From Xanthobacteraceae bacterium (GTDB lineage Bacteria > Pseudomonadota > Alphaproteobacteria > Rhizobiales > Xanthobacteraceae): DNA of 64,000 nt. Below, piece after piece: positions 1-10,070 of this stretch. The number at the start of each line of letters is the position of its first letter. Position 1 is the first letter of the stretch. Below the pieces are notes generated by a model. It made no database searches and was not told the DNA's origin. It saw only the letters and a program-made list of their open reading frames with translations. A program made the position numbers and the translations under genes. Location of the stretch: assembly GCA_004297465.1 (NCBI GenBank), contig SCUB01000007.1, positions 62,001 to 126,000 on the forward strand, given 5' to 3'.

Positions 1-793
1 GCGCACCGGCGGCGGCAAGCGTCGTCAGCGCCGCCTCGAAGGCGCCGGCCACGGCGCCGACCATATCCCGCAGCGGCAGGTCCCGCACCAGCCCCAGACG
101 CTGGCCGGCCAGCGCGGGAGCGGCGTTGGGCAAAGGCACCTCATCGGCCAGCACCGCGTCGGCGGCGATGCATTCGGCCACCGTGCGCGCCATCGGCCCG
201 ACCGAGTCGAGCGAGTAGGACAGCGGGAACGCGCCATCGACCGGCACCCGCAGCTTGCTCGGCTTGAAACCGACGATGCCGCACAGCGCCGCCGGCACCC
301 GCGTCGAGCCGCCGGTATCGGTGCCGATGGCGATCTCGCACATGCCGTCGGCCACCGCCACCGCGCCGCCTGACGTGGAGCCGCCCGGCACGCGCGCGCG
401 ATCGGCGGGATTGCCCGGCGTGCCGAAATGCGGATTGGTGCCGACGCCGGAAAACGCGAACTCGGTCATGTTGGTCTTGGCGACGATGACGGCGCCGGCC
501 GCGCGCAGCCGCTTGACCGCGAGCGCATCGGCGCGCGCCGGCTCGCCCTCGCGCGCCAACAGCTTCGATCCCGCCCGCGTCACCTCGCCGGCAACGTCGA
601 ACAGATCCTTGATGGTGACAATGACGCCGTCGAGCGGCCCCAGCGTGCCGCCGTCGGCGGCGCGGCGGTCGGCGGCGTCGGCATCGGCGCGCGCCGCCAG
701 CGCATGGAGCGTCAGGCAGGCCCGCGCGCCTTCACCTTGCGGATCGGCGATGCGTTCCAGCGCCTGTTCGAGACGGTCGCGCGATCGGGTCAT
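1..793 (-). CDS. Amidase signature family hydrolase, C-terminus cut by window edge
   Basis: Reading leftwards from an ATG at 793, about 264 codons are open to the window edge, so only the N-terminal part is here. The product belongs to the amidase signature family (Ser-cisSer-Lys hydrolases that cleave amides; GatA is a relative). The expected residues are visible: Lys62 in VTIKDLFDVAG, the Gly/Ser loop GGSTSGG with the probable cis-Ser near 141, and the probable nucleophile Ser163 in GTDTGGSTRVPA. No signal peptide is seen, so it is probably cytoplasmic. The substrate cannot be told from the sequence; an allophanate-hydrolase-like or general amidase role is as likely as any other. It diverges from the chemoreceptor gene across a 219-bp spacer. 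Confidence 0.85.
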   Translation of the reverse strand, partial: MTRSRDRLEQALERIADPQGEGARACLTLHALAARADADAADRRAADGGTLGPLDGVIVTIKDLFDVAGEVTRAGSKLLAREGEPARADALAVKRLRAAGAVIVAKTNMTEFAFSGVGTNPHFGTPGNPADRARVPGGSTSGGAVAVADGMCEIAIGTDTGGSTRVPAALCGIVGFKPSKLRVPVDGAFPLSYSLDSVGPMARTVAECIAADAVLADEVPLPNAAPALAGQRLGLVRDLPLRDMVGAVAGAFEAALTTLAAAGA

Positions 794-854
794 GGCCTCT
801 TCCCCCCGTCGGCCTGCAGCGCGGCAGTGTTTAAACTAAAATGAAATCAGAGGC

Positions 855-867
855 TTAATTGAATTAA
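855..867. promoter_or_regulatory. AT-rich perfect palindrome between amidase and chemoreceptor genes
   Basis: TTAATT-G-AATTAA is a perfect palindrome in an otherwise AT-richer 219-bp divergent spacer (794-1012). It lies about 60 bp upstream of the amidase start and 145 bp upstream of the chemoreceptor start, which is where a regulator could act on either gene. No specific regulator is recognised; short AT palindromes also occur by chance. Confidence 0.3.
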
Positions 868-1012
868 TTCACAAATCCAGGCAGCTCGCTGTGACTGCAC
901 ACCTTAGTCTGTAGTTTCCCCCTATCATCCGCGAATTTGTAATCCGTTAAGCACTCCAATGGTTATTTGGAGCTGGACTGGACCGCTCCCCGCTTTTTTG
1001 TCCGGAGTTTGC

Positions 1013-2356
1013 ATGAGCAATGACCTGAACGTCCGCCTCCAATTCATTCGCATGGATGATGAATCGCGGGCGCTGCTGCGGGACATGCGCCCCCTGATCG
1101 CCGCGCACCTACCCGGCGTCCTCGACGAATTCTACCGGACCGCCACCCAGCACGAGCCGACGCGCCGGCTGTTCCGCGACGAGACCCACATGCGCGCCGC
1201 CAAGAACGCGCAGCTTCGCCACTGGGACATGATCGCTCAGGCCGCGTTCGACAGCGCCTATTTTTCCTCGGCGACCCGCATCGGCCACGCGCATCAGCGC
1301 GTCGGCCTGGAGCCGCGCTGGTACATCGGCGCCTACAGCATGGTGCTGAGCAGCCTGCTGCGGATCATCGAGCGCACCGTCGAGGTGCCACGCTTCGGCG
1401 GGGCCGCGGCCGCCGCGCGCGAGAAGAAGGCCGGCATGCTGGCCGCGCTCACCAAGGCGGCCTTGCTCGACATGGATCTGGCCATCTCGATCTATCTCGA
1501 GGCGTCCGTGCAGGCCAAGAAAGAGACCATCGACCGCGTCGGCCATTCGTTCCGAGCCATCATCGAGACCGTTTCCAGCGCCTCGACCGAACTCGAGAAC
1601 ACGGCGCAGGCGCTCAGCGGCAATGCCGCGAACAGCACGCGGCTGACCTCGGTGGTGGCGACCGCTTCGGAAGACGCCTCCGGCAATGTGCAGTCGGTGG
1701 CCTCGGCGACCGAGGAACTCGCGACATCGGTGGCCGAGATTTCCCGTCAGGTCCTGGAGTCGAGCAATATCGCCAGCAGCGCCGTCGAGCAGGCCAACCA
1801 GACCGACGAGCGCATCAATGCGCTGTCGCAGGCGGCGAGCCGCATCGGCGACGTCGTCAAGCTGATCACCGACATCGCCGAGCAGACCAACCTTCTGGCG
1901 CTCAACGCGACCATCGAGGCGGCGCGCGCGGGCGAAGCCGGCCGCGGCTTTGCGGTGGTGGCGCAGGAGGTCAAGGCGCTGGCCGCCCAGACCGCCAGGG
2001 CCACCAACGAGATCGGCAGCCAGATCGCCGGCATGCAGACCGCGACCCAGGAAGCGGTGGGCTCGATCAAGGCGATCAGCACCACCATCGGCCGTATTTC
2101 CGAGATCACCGTCTCGATCTCGTCGGCCATCGAGGAACAGGGCACGGCCACGCAGGAGATCGCCGCCAACATCCAGCGCGCGGCGAACGGCACCACGCAG
2201 GTCGCCGGCACCATCGCCGAGGTCAATCAGGGCGCCACCGAAACCGGCGTGGCCTCGGAGCAGGTGCTCAGCTCGGCCAAGGATCTGGCGCAGACCGCGG
2301 AGAAGCTGCGCGGCGAGGTCGAGAGCTTCCTCGCCACCGTGACAGCGGCCGCCTGA
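1013..2356 (+). CDS. Globin-coupled soluble methyl-accepting chemotaxis protein
   Basis: The product is about 447 residues. The N-terminal ~165 residues form a protoglobin/globin-coupled-sensor domain; the segment [15 protein letters not shown] matches the HemAT-type F-helix motif, with His94 as the likely proximal heme ligand. The C-terminal half is an MCP signalling hairpin with its conserved tip ([19 protein letters not shown]) and long heptad coiled-coil arms. There is no transmembrane segment and no HAMP domain, so it should be a cytoplasmic oxygen (or NO/CO) sensor feeding CheA. I chose the ATG at 1013 because GGAG lies 5 nt upstream; an upstream in-frame start at 959 would add 18 residues without globin similarity. 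No che genes are adjacent. Confidence 0.92.
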   Translation: MSNDLNVRLQFIRMDDESRALLRDMRPLIAAHLPGVLDEFYRTATQHEPTRRLFRDETHMRAAKNAQLRHWDMIAQAAFDSAYFSSATRIGHAHQRVGLEPRWYIGAYSMVLSSLLRIIERTVEVPRFGGAAAAAREKKAGMLAALTKAALLDMDLAISIYLEASVQAKKETIDRVGHSFRAIIETVSSASTELENTAQALSGNAANSTRLTSVVATASEDASGNVQSVASATEELATSVAEISRQVLESSNIASSAVEQANQTDERINALSQAASRIGDVVKLITDIAEQTNLLALNATIEAARAGEAGRGFAVVAQEVKALAAQTARATNEIGSQIAGMQTATQEAVGSIKAISTTIGRISEITVSISSAIEEQGTATQEIAANIQRAANGTTQVAGTIAEVNQGATETGVASEQVLSSAKDLAQTAEKLRGEVESFLATVTAAA

Positions 2357-2376
2357 GACTTTCAGCACGCCGACAG

Positions 2377-2409
2377 AAAAACAGCCCCGGTTCGCGCCGG
2401 GGCTGTTTT
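2377..2409. terminator. Bidirectional intrinsic terminator
   Basis: ACAGCCCCGG (2381-2390) and CCGGGGCTGT (2397-2406) form a perfect 10-bp stem with a 6-nt loop. It is flanked by AAAA on the left and TTT on the right, so it can work in both directions. It sits exactly between the convergent chemoreceptor gene and ahcY. Confidence 0.9.
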
Positions 2410-2434
2410 GTAGTTGCGGAAATTAAGAGCCGGA

Positions 2435-3859
2435 TCAGTAGCGGTAGTGATCCGGCTTGAACGGACCGTCCGGCGCGACGCCGATATAGGTCGACTGCTT
2501 GTTGGACATCCTGGTGAGCCGGGCGCCGATCTTGTCGAGATGCAGGCGCGCCACCTTCTCGTCGAGAAGCTTGGGCAGCGTATAGACCTTCTTCTCGTAC
2601 TTCTCCGGATTGGTGAACAACTCGATCTGCGCCAGCGTCTGGTTGGTGAACGACGCCGACATCACGAAGCTCGGATGCCCCATGGCATTGCCGAGATTAA
2701 CCAGACGGCCCTCCGACAACAGGATGATGCGCTTGCCGTCGGGGAACGCGATCTCGTCGACCTGCGGCTTGATGTTGTCCCACTTGAAGTTGCGCAGGCT
2801 CGCGACCTGGATCTCGGAGTCGAAGTGGCCGATGTTGCAGACCACGGCGCGGTCCTTCATCGCCCGCATGTGGTCGAGGGTGATGACATCGACATTGCCG
2901 GTCGCGGTGACGAAGATGTCGGCGCGCGGCGCGGCGTCCTCCATGGTGACGACCTCATAGCCCTCCATCGCCGCCTGCAGCGCGCAGATCGGATCGATCT
3001 CGGACACCATGACGCGGCAGCCGGCCTGGCGAAGGCTGGCGGCAGAACCCTTGCCGACATCGCCGAAGCCGGCGACCATGGCGACCTTGCCGGCCATCAT
3101 GACGTCGGTGCCGCGGCGGATGCCGTCGACCAGCGACTCGCGGCAGCCATAGAGGTTGTCGAACTTCGACTTGGTGACGCTGTCGTTGACGTTGATCGCC
3201 GGCCACAGCAGCGTGCCCTTCTTCTGCATCTCGTAGAGCCGGTGCACGCCGGTGGTGGTTTCCTCGCTGACGCCACGGATGGTCTCGGCGTTCCTGCGAT
3301 ACCAGCCGGGCTTGGCCTTGAGCTGCTTCTGGATCGCGGCGAACAGGATCTCCTCCTCCTCGTTGGAAGGATGGTTGAGGAAGCCGGTATCGCCGTTCTC
3401 GGCGCGCAGGCCGAGATGGACCAGAATGGTGGCGTCGCCGCCATCGTCGAGGATCATGTTCGGCGTGCCGCCGTCGGCCCAGTCGAAGATGCGGTGCTGA
3501 TAGTCCCAGTAATCCTTGAGCGTTTCGCCCTTGATGGCGAAGATCGGGGTGCCGCGCTCGGCCAGCGCCGCCGCGGCGTGATCCTGGGTCGAATAGATGT
3601 TGCACGAGGCCCAGCGGATGTCCGCACCGAGCGCCTGCAGCGTCTCGATCAGCACCGCGGTCTGGATCGTCATGTGCAGCGAGCCGGCGATGCGGGCGCC
3701 GCGCAGCGGCTGCAACGGGCCGTATTCCTCGCGCGTCGCCATCAGGCCCGGCATCTCGGTTTCGGCGATGGCGATTTCCTTGCGCCCCCACGCCGCAAGG
3801 CTCAGGTCCTTGATGGCGCAATCATGGGCCGGGGCGTGTTGCTTCTTGGCGGCGGTCAT
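2435..3859 (-). CDS. ahcY: S-adenosylhomocysteinase
   Basis: The enzyme splits S-adenosylhomocysteine to homocysteine and adenosine with tightly bound NAD, removing the product inhibitor of methyltransferases. At 474 residues it has the usual family length. Visible are the [11 protein letters not shown] segment holding the active-site Lys and Asp, the Rossmann motif [10 protein letters not shown], and the C-terminal PDHYRY tail that completes the neighbouring subunit's NAD site. The ATG at 3859 has AAGGA upstream; a longer open frame upstream of it runs into metK and is not family-like. It lies 28 bp behind metK on the same strand and is probably co-transcribed. The cytoplasmic product returns homocysteine to the methyl cycle. 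Confidence 0.97.
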   Translation of the reverse strand: MTAAKKQHAPAHDCAIKDLSLAAWGRKEIAIAETEMPGLMATREEYGPLQPLRGARIAGSLHMTIQTAVLIETLQALGADIRWASCNIYSTQDHAAAALAERGTPIFAIKGETLKDYWDYQHRIFDWADGGTPNMILDDGGDATILVHLGLRAENGDTGFLNHPSNEEEEILFAAIQKQLKAKPGWYRRNAETIRGVSEETTTGVHRLYEMQKKGTLLWPAINVNDSVTKSKFDNLYGCRESLVDGIRRGTDVMMAGKVAMVAGFGDVGKGSAASLRQAGCRVMVSEIDPICALQAAMEGYEVVTMEDAAPRADIFVTATGNVDVITLDHMRAMKDRAVVCNIGHFDSEIQVASLRNFKWDNIKPQVDEIAFPDGKRIILLSEGRLVNLGNAMGHPSFVMSASFTNQTLAQIELFTNPEKYEKKVYTLPKLLDEKVARLHLDKIGARLTRMSNKQSTYIGVAPDGPFKPDHYRY

Positions 3860-3887
3860 TTGCGGATTCCTTGAACTCGAGTAGGCC

Positions 3888-5075
3888 CTAGAACGCGCCC
3901 TTGAGCGCGTCGACGAGGTCGGTCTTCTCCCAGGAGAAGCCGCCATCGGCCTCCGGCGCGCGGCCGAAATGGCCATAGGCGGCGGTGCGGGCATAGATCG
4001 GGCGGTTGAGGTTGAGATGGGTGCGGATGCCGCGCGGCGACAGGTCCATCACCTGGGCCAGCACGCCCTCGAGCTTGCCTTCATCGACCTTGCCGGTGCC
4101 GTGCAGGTCGACATAGATCGACAGCGGCTGGCTGACGCCGATGGCATAGGACAGCTGGATGGTGGCGCGATCGGCGAGATTGGCCGCCACCACGTTCTTG
4201 GCGAGATAGCGCGCCGCATAGGCCGCCGAACGGTCGACCTTGGTGGGATCCTTGCCCGAGAACGCGCCGCCGCCGTGGGGCGCCGCGCCGCCATAGGTGT
4301 CGACGATGATCTTGCGGCCGGTCAGGCCGCAGTCGCCGTCCGGACCGCCGATGACGAACTTGCCGGTCGGATTGATGTGCCACACCGTCTTGGCCGAGAT
4401 CCAGCCCTGCGGCAGCGCCTGGCGCACATACGGCTCGACGATGACGCGGATGTCGTCCGAGGTCTGCTTCTCGTCGGTATGCTGGGTCGACACCACGATC
4501 TGGGTGGCCTCGACCGGCTTGCCGTTCTCGTAGCGCACGGTGACCTGGCTCTTGGCGTCGGGGCCGAGCGTCTTTTCCTTGCCGCTGTGGCGGGCCTCCG
4601 CCATCAGCTTGAGAATGCGGTGGGCGTAATAGAGCGGCGCCGGCATCAGTTCCGGCGTCTCGCGGCAGGCATAGCCGAACATGATGCCCTGATCGCCCGC
4701 GCCTTCGTCCTTGTTGCCGAGCGAATCGACGCCCTGGGCGATGTCGGCCGACTGCGCATGCAGCAGCACCTCGACATTGGCGGTCTTCCAGTGGAAGCCC
4801 TCCTGCTCGTAGCCGATGTCCTTGATCGCGGCGCGGGCCCGCTCGATCACCACGTCCGGGGTGATCTCCCTGGGGCCGCGGGTCTCGCCGGCGATCACCA
4901 CGCGGTTGGTGGTGGCGAGCGTCTCGCAGGCGACGCGGATCTGCCACGGATCGAACCCGGTTTCGGCGCCAACCCGAAAGAAGGCGTCCACCACCTCGTC
5001 GGAGATCCGGTCGCACACCTTGTCCGGGTGCCCCTCGGAGACCGATTCACTCGTGAACAAATATGCTCCGCGCAT
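3888..5075 (-). CDS. metK: S-adenosylmethionine synthetase
   Basis: Makes SAM from methionine and ATP in the cytoplasm. The 395-residue product begins with [20 protein letters not shown], the canonical N-terminus, followed by [12 protein letters not shown] (methionine/ATP site) and [19 protein letters not shown] (P-loop-like, phosphate binding). The ATG at 5075 is preceded by AGAGGA; a TTG directly in front of it would add one residue. It is the first gene of metK-ahcY. The 368-bp segment upstream contains no gene, so its promoter and any leader regulation lie there. Confidence 0.97.
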   Translation of the reverse strand: MRGAYLFTSESVSEGHPDKVCDRISDEVVDAFFRVGAETGFDPWQIRVACETLATTNRVVIAGETRGPREITPDVVIERARAAIKDIGYEQEGFHWKTANVEVLLHAQSADIAQGVDSLGNKDEGAGDQGIMFGYACRETPELMPAPLYYAHRILKLMAEARHSGKEKTLGPDAKSQVTVRYENGKPVEATQIVVSTQHTDEKQTSDDIRVIVEPYVRQALPQGWISAKTVWHINPTGKFVIGGPDGDCGLTGRKIIVDTYGGAAPHGGGAFSGKDPTKVDRSAAYAARYLAKNVVAANLADRATIQLSYAIGVSQPLSIYVDLHGTGKVDEGKLEGVLAQVMDLSPRGIRTHLNLNRPIYARTAAYGHFGRAPEADGGFSWEKTDLVDALKGAF

Positions 5076-5443
5076 CAATCCATCCTCTGTCGTCGGCGCC
5101 CAGGCCTGCCGGCGCCGGTTGCAAATCCGTCTCTTGGCCGATTACTCCCGACCGGGGAGAACACGCCGCCTCCGTGCCCTAGCAGTAGACGGGTTGCGTC
5201 CCATCTCCGGGCGAGAGGGCGCCCCAGACCGCGCGAAAAGCACCTCGGCGGCACTCAAAGGGGCACTCGGGGCCTGTGCATAGGGTGCCCGGCGGCCCAA
5301 CGCAATCAAATAAAATCGCAAGGCCCGGAGGAGCCAAGCCGACCCGGAAAGCTCCCGATTAACCTAACTGACCCTCTGGTCAGCGGGTCTGGAAACAATC
5401 CGGCCGGGGTCCCTCAGGTCTTGTCCCCTCAGGTCTTGCCCCG
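5076..5443 (-). other. Gene-free leader/spacer upstream of metK
   Basis: There is no credible coding sequence between the MetE-like gene and metK. Reading toward metK, I see the hairpin CTGACC-AGAG-GGTCAG (5369-5384), which may end the upstream transcript, and several short GC-rich hairpins nearer metK such as CTCCC/GGGAG around 5146-5160. I compared the segment by eye with SAM-II, SAM-V and SAH riboswitch consensus cores and saw no convincing match, so no riboswitch is called. Confidence 0.6.
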
Positions 5444-5455
5444 TCAGGTCTTGCC
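5411..5455. repeat. Three tandem 15-bp units over the stop codon of the MetE-like gene
   Basis: CCCTCAGGTCTTGTC, CCCTCAGGTCTTGCC and CCGTCAGGTCTTGCC follow one another directly with one or two differences. The first unit in gene direction contains the last codons (Gly-Lys-Thr) and the TGA at 5444-5446. The two further copies repeat that gene end downstream, each carrying an in-frame TGA at the same place. This looks like replication slippage that duplicated the gene terminus. Confidence 0.9.
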
Positions 5456-6553
5456 CCACACCTCGTTGGCCACCTCGACCACCAGGCGGAGCTTGGCCCA
5501 CTGTTCCTCCTCGGCCAGGATGTTGCCTTCCTCGGTGGACGCGAAACCGCATTGCGGCGACAGCGCGAGCTGGTCGAGGGCGACGAATTTCGACGCCTCC
5601 TCGATGCGCCGCTTGACGTGGTCCTTGCTCTCCAGCGTGCCGGTCTTGGAAGTGACGACGCCGACCACGACGACCTTGTTGCCCTTGGGCAGGAAGCGCA
5701 GCGGTTCGAAGCCGCCGGCGCGATCGGAATCGTATTCGAGGAAATAGCCGTCGTAGTTGATCCGACCGAGCAGCGTCTCGGCCACCGGCTCGTAGCCGCC
5801 CGACGAGATCCAGGTCGAGCGGAAATTGCCGCGGCAGACATGGGTGGTGATGACCATGTCGGCGGGCCGTTCGGCGATCGCGTAGTTGATGACGCGGGCG
5901 TAGATCTCCGGCAGGTGGCTGATGTCCTCGCCACGCGCCTTGGCCTTGTCGAGCTCGGCCTGCGAGCACAGGTAGGCCCACACCGTGTCGTCGAACTGCA
6001 GGTATCGGCAGCCGGCGTCGTAGAAGGCTTTCACGATCTTGCGGTAGGTCTTGCCCAGATCCTCGAAGAAGCCGTCGAGGTCGGGATAAACCTCCTTGCT
6101 GATGCCCTTGCGGCCGCCGCGGAAGTGCAGCACCGACGGCGACGGCACCGTCATTTTCGGCGTGACGCGGGTGTTCTCCTTGAGGAAGCGGAAATGGCCG
6201 AGCATCGGATGGTCGGCTGGAAAATCGACCTTGTCCACGATGCGCACGCTTTCGCCGCGCGAGGTGACGCCGGCGAACTGGATGCCTTCGGTTGCGTACA
6301 GTTCGCAGCCGGTGAGCTGGCCGAGGAAGTCGAAATGCCACCAGGAGCGGCGATATTCGCCGTCGGTGGCCATGCGCAGGCCAACCTCCTCCTGCTTGTG
6401 GACGATCTTCCTGATCTCGGAGTCTTCGATCTCACGCAGTTGCGCGGCGCTGATCTTGCCGCCCTCGCGCCTGGCGCGCGCCTCCTTGATGCGCGCGCTG
6501 CGCAAGAGGCTTCCAACATGATCGGCTCGAAAGGGGGCCCTGGTCCGTTGCAT
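5444..6553 (-). CDS. Cobalamin-independent methionine synthase II family (MetE C-terminal-like) methyltransferase
   Basis: The 369-residue product matches the stand-alone MetE catalytic-barrel family (COG0620, YxjG-like), which includes homocysteine methyltransferases and epoxyalkane:CoM transferase relatives. Probable zinc ligands are in THVCRGN and in the later Cys of SPQCGFAST; the N-terminal FRADHVGSLLR is typical. It lacks the N-terminal half of full-length MetE, so a folate donor is not assured. It follows livF by 53 bp on the same strand and precedes metK-ahcY, which fits a role in the methyl cycle or in metabolising whatever thioether/methyl compound the neighbouring transporter imports. 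The exact substrate is inference. Its 3' end carries a tandem repeat. Confidence 0.85.
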   Translation of the reverse strand: MQRTRAPFRADHVGSLLRSARIKEARARREGGKISAAQLREIEDSEIRKIVHKQEEVGLRMATDGEYRRSWWHFDFLGQLTGCELYATEGIQFAGVTSRGESVRIVDKVDFPADHPMLGHFRFLKENTRVTPKMTVPSPSVLHFRGGRKGISKEVYPDLDGFFEDLGKTYRKIVKAFYDAGCRYLQFDDTVWAYLCSQAELDKAKARGEDISHLPEIYARVINYAIAERPADMVITTHVCRGNFRSTWISSGGYEPVAETLLGRINYDGYFLEYDSDRAGGFEPLRFLPKGNKVVVVGVVTSKTGTLESKDHVKRRIEEASKFVALDQLALSPQCGFASTEEGNILAEEEQWAKLRLVVEVANEVWGKT

Positions 6554-6606
6554 CGCTTGCTCCCACGACTGGCATGACGCGGGCGGACCTCACCTTCCAG
6601 CGGCGG

Positions 6607-7327
6607 TCAGTGAGGCATCCGTCCGTTGCCAGAATCCGAAACCCCGAGATAGCGGTCAAGCGTTTCGTTGTCGTTCGCCAGCGCCTCGCTGCTCGATTCG
6701 AACACGACCGAGCCGCGCTCGATGATCGCCGCCTGGTCGGTCAGGCCGAGGATCTTGCGGGCATGCTGCTCGACGATGATCGCCGAGATGCCCGATTCGC
6801 GGATGATGCGGCGCAGCGCCTTCAGCAGCTCCTCGACGATGATCGGCGCGAGGCCTTCGGTCGGCTCGTCGAGCAGCAGCAGGCGCGGATTGAGCGTCAG
6901 CGCCCGGCCGATCGCCAGCATCTGCTGCTCGCCGCCGGACAGCTGGCTGCCCAGATTGCGCTTGCGCTCGGCGAGGCGGGGGAACATCTCGTAGACGGTA
7001 ACCGGCGACCATGGGCCCGGACGGGCCACCGCGGTCATGTTCTCCTCGACGGTGAGCGAACGGAAGATGTTGCGCTCCTGCGGCACCCAGCCGATGCCGC
7101 AATGGGCGCGCTGGTCGGCCCGCATCCGGGTGATGTCGCGGCCATCGAGCGTGATGCTGCCGCTGAAACGGCGCGTCACCCCGGCGATGGAATTGATCAG
7201 CGTGGTCTTGCCGACGCCGTTGCGGCCCAGCAGCGCCAGCGCCTTGCCCTGTTCGAGACGCAGCGACAGCGCCGGCAGCACCACCGCCTCGCCATAGCCG
7301 GCGCGCAGGGATTCGATCTTCAGAAGC

Positions 7328-7335
<8 letters not shown>
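6607..7335 (-). CDS. livF: Branched-chain amino acid-type ABC transporter ATPase
   Basis: One of the two nucleotide-binding subunits of a HAAT-family importer, peripheral on the inner membrane. Walker A LLGRNGVGKTT, signature LSGGEQQ, Walker B LLLLDEPTEGLAP and the switch His in IIVEQHA are all present in about 242 residues. The start at 7335 (MTELLKIESL) overlaps the end of livG by 8 bp (ATGACTGA), implying translational coupling; an in-frame non-ATG start at 7350 would only add five residues. It is the last transporter gene of the livKHMGF operon. Confidence 0.95.
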
Positions 7336-8076
<741 letters not shown>

Positions 8077-8080
<4 letters not shown>

Positions 8081-9114
8081 AGCTTGCCTCCCCTCTGCAG
8101 GATGCGCTGCAGTCCCAGCGTAACCAGCGCGGTCCGTCGCGTCATGTCGAACCAGCGCGACATGCGTTCGCGACCGGCCAGCACGATAAGCACGAGGATG
8201 AGGCCAATCCAGAATTGCCAGTATTGCGGGGTGAAGCTCGAGATCACGTCCTGGAGCACCTTGAACAGCACCGCGCCGATGATGCCGCCGTAAAGATAGC
8301 CGGTGCCGCCGATGATCAGCACCAGCAGGAGATCGGCGGAACGGTCGAACGAGAACACGTCGAGCGAGGTGAACGCCGTGGTCTGCGTCGATAGCGCGCC
8401 GGCGACGCCGGCATAGAACGCCGCGATGGTGTAGATGGCGATCAGCCGAAGATTGACCGGGATGCCGACGGCCGAGGCCCGCAGCGGATTGTTGCGGATG
8501 GCGCGCAGCGACAGGCCGAACGGCGAATGCACGATGCGCCGGGCGATCAGGAACATCACGAACAGCACGACCAGACAGTAGATGTAGCTGACCTTGCCAT
8601 AGATATCGAACTCAAACCGGCCCAGCAGCGGATTGATGATGACACCCTGCAGGCCATCGAAGCCGCCGGTGATGTTGGAATAGCGGTTGGCCAGTTCCCT
8701 CAGGACCAGCGAGATGCCGAGCGTCACCATGAGGCGCGTGAGATCCGAGCCGCGCATTACCAGGAACGAGGTGGCAAAGCCCAGCAGCATGGCCGCGAAC
8801 CCGGCCGCCAGCAGCGCCAGCACCGGTTCGGCGATGATGCCGTGCTTGGCCAGGAGGCCCGCGGCATAGGCGCCGAAGCCGAAATAGGCGGCATGACCGA
8901 GCGAAATCACGCCGGCATAGCCCAGCAGCAGGTCGAGCGAGAGCGCAAACAGCGCCAGCCACGCGATCTCGGTCAGGATCAGGTAATGGCCCGGCAGCAC
9001 GAAAATGCTGGCAAACGCAACAATCCAGAACACGTATTCCCAGGTCCGCCAATGGGCGAGATACGTCAGGTCGCGACGTATCTCCTTGACGGATTCATTA
9101 ACCAGCTCACTCAT
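8077..9114 (-). CDS. livM: Branched-chain amino acid-type ABC permease
   Basis: A polytopic inner-membrane permease of 345 residues with roughly eight to ten hydrophobic segments, beginning after a charged N-terminus with FWIVAFASIFVLPGHYLI. The motif SLGHAAYFGFGAYAAG and the later GGTGYLYGGIIGAV are characteristic of LivM, including the EAA-like loop region. Overlaps of 4 bp with livH and livG show tight operon packing. Confidence 0.95.
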
Positions 9115-9977
9115 TTGGACACCGCCCGCGAGAACAGGCCATGAGGACGCCAGATCAGGATGACGATCATCATGGCATAGATGGCGAAAGCGCCGAACTT
9201 CGGCACATAGTACTTGCCTGCGACGTCGCCGATGCCGAGCAGTAGCGAAGCGAGGAATGGTCCGGTGATCGACGAGGTGCCGCCAACCGTGACCACGATC
9301 ATGATGTAGATGAGGAACTTGAGCGGGAACGTGGGATCGAGGCCGAGGATCTCCGCGCCCAGCGCGCCACCCAGCCCCGCCAGTCCCGACCCGAACGCGA
9401 AGGTGAGCGCGAACACGGTGTTGACGTTGATGCCCAATCCGCTCGCCACGCGTGTGTCATCGACCGAGGCGCGCAGCCGGCTGCCGAAGCGGGTCTTGGT
9501 CAGAATCAGCTGCACCGCCACCGTGATCAGGCTGCACAGCAGGATGATGAGCAGCCGATAGCGGCTCATGCCGAGGCCGAACACCTCGATCTGGCCCTGC
9601 AGATATTTCGGGATGTCGATGAAGACCTGCGACGATCCCATCACGTAATCGACGCCGGTTATCGACATGAACACCAGGCCGACGGTGAACAGCACCTGAT
9701 CGAGATGGCTGCGGCCATAGAGATGGCAATACAGCGTGCGCTCCATCAGCGCGCCGATCATGGCGCTGAACAGGAACGCGACCGGCAGCGCGGCAAGGAA
9801 CGGCATGCCCCAGCGGTTGACCACGACGACGCAGATGTAACCGCCCGCCATGGCGAAGGCGCCATGGGCCAGGTTGACGAAATTCATCAGACCCAGCGTC
9901 ACGGCAAGTCCCGACGCCAGCACGAAAAGCAGCATGCCAGCGGCGATGCCGTCAAACAGAACAGTCAATATAGTCAT
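9111..9977 (-). CDS. livH: Branched-chain amino acid-type ABC permease
   Basis: The partner permease of LivM, 288 residues with about eight membrane spans. MNFVNLAHGAFAMAGGYI near the N-terminus and GLAGLGGALGAEI plus the GGTSSITGPFLASL segment toward the C-terminus are family hallmarks. It is separated from the binding-protein gene by a 93-bp spacer with a strong hairpin and overlaps livM by 4 bp. Confidence 0.95.
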   Translation of the reverse strand: MTILTVLFDGIAAGMLLFVLASGLAVTLGLMNFVNLAHGAFAMAGGYICVVVVNRWGMPFLAALPVAFLFSAMIGALMERTLYCHLYGRSHLDQVLFTVGLVFMSITGVDYVMGSSQVFIDIPKYLQGQIEVFGLGMSRYRLLIILLCSLITVAVQLILTKTRFGSRLRASVDDTRVASGLGINVNTVFALTFAFGSGLAGLGGALGAEILGLDPTFPLKFLIYIMIVVTVGGTSSITGPFLASLLLGIGDVAGKYYVPKFGAFAIYAMMIVILIWRPHGLFSRAVSK

Positions 9978-10032
9978 GATCGGCGAGAACTCCCGTCCGC
10001 GCGCGGCGGCAGTGTTTAGGAACGAAAGAAGG

Positions 10033-10063
10033 GGCCGCGCGGCGGATTACCGGCCGCGCGGCC
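10033..10063. terminator. GC-rich hairpin between binding-protein gene and livH
   Basis: GGCCGCGCGGC (10033-10043) can pair with the copy at 10052-10063, across a short loop, in the gap between the livK-like stop and livH. There is no T-run, so full termination is unlikely. Hairpins at this position commonly raise the level of binding-protein mRNA relative to the permease genes by partial termination or transcript protection. Confidence 0.55.
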
Positions 10064-10070
10064 GCCGGGT

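Noticed and set aside
829-836. GTTTAAAC palindrome near the amidase start as an operator
   Set aside because: An eight-base palindrome alone is expected by chance and has no second copy or spacing pattern.
5076-5443. SAM-II, SAM-V or SAH riboswitch before metK
   Set aside because: Key conserved words of these classes are not present in the right order; I could not run a covariance model, so this is a judgement by eye.
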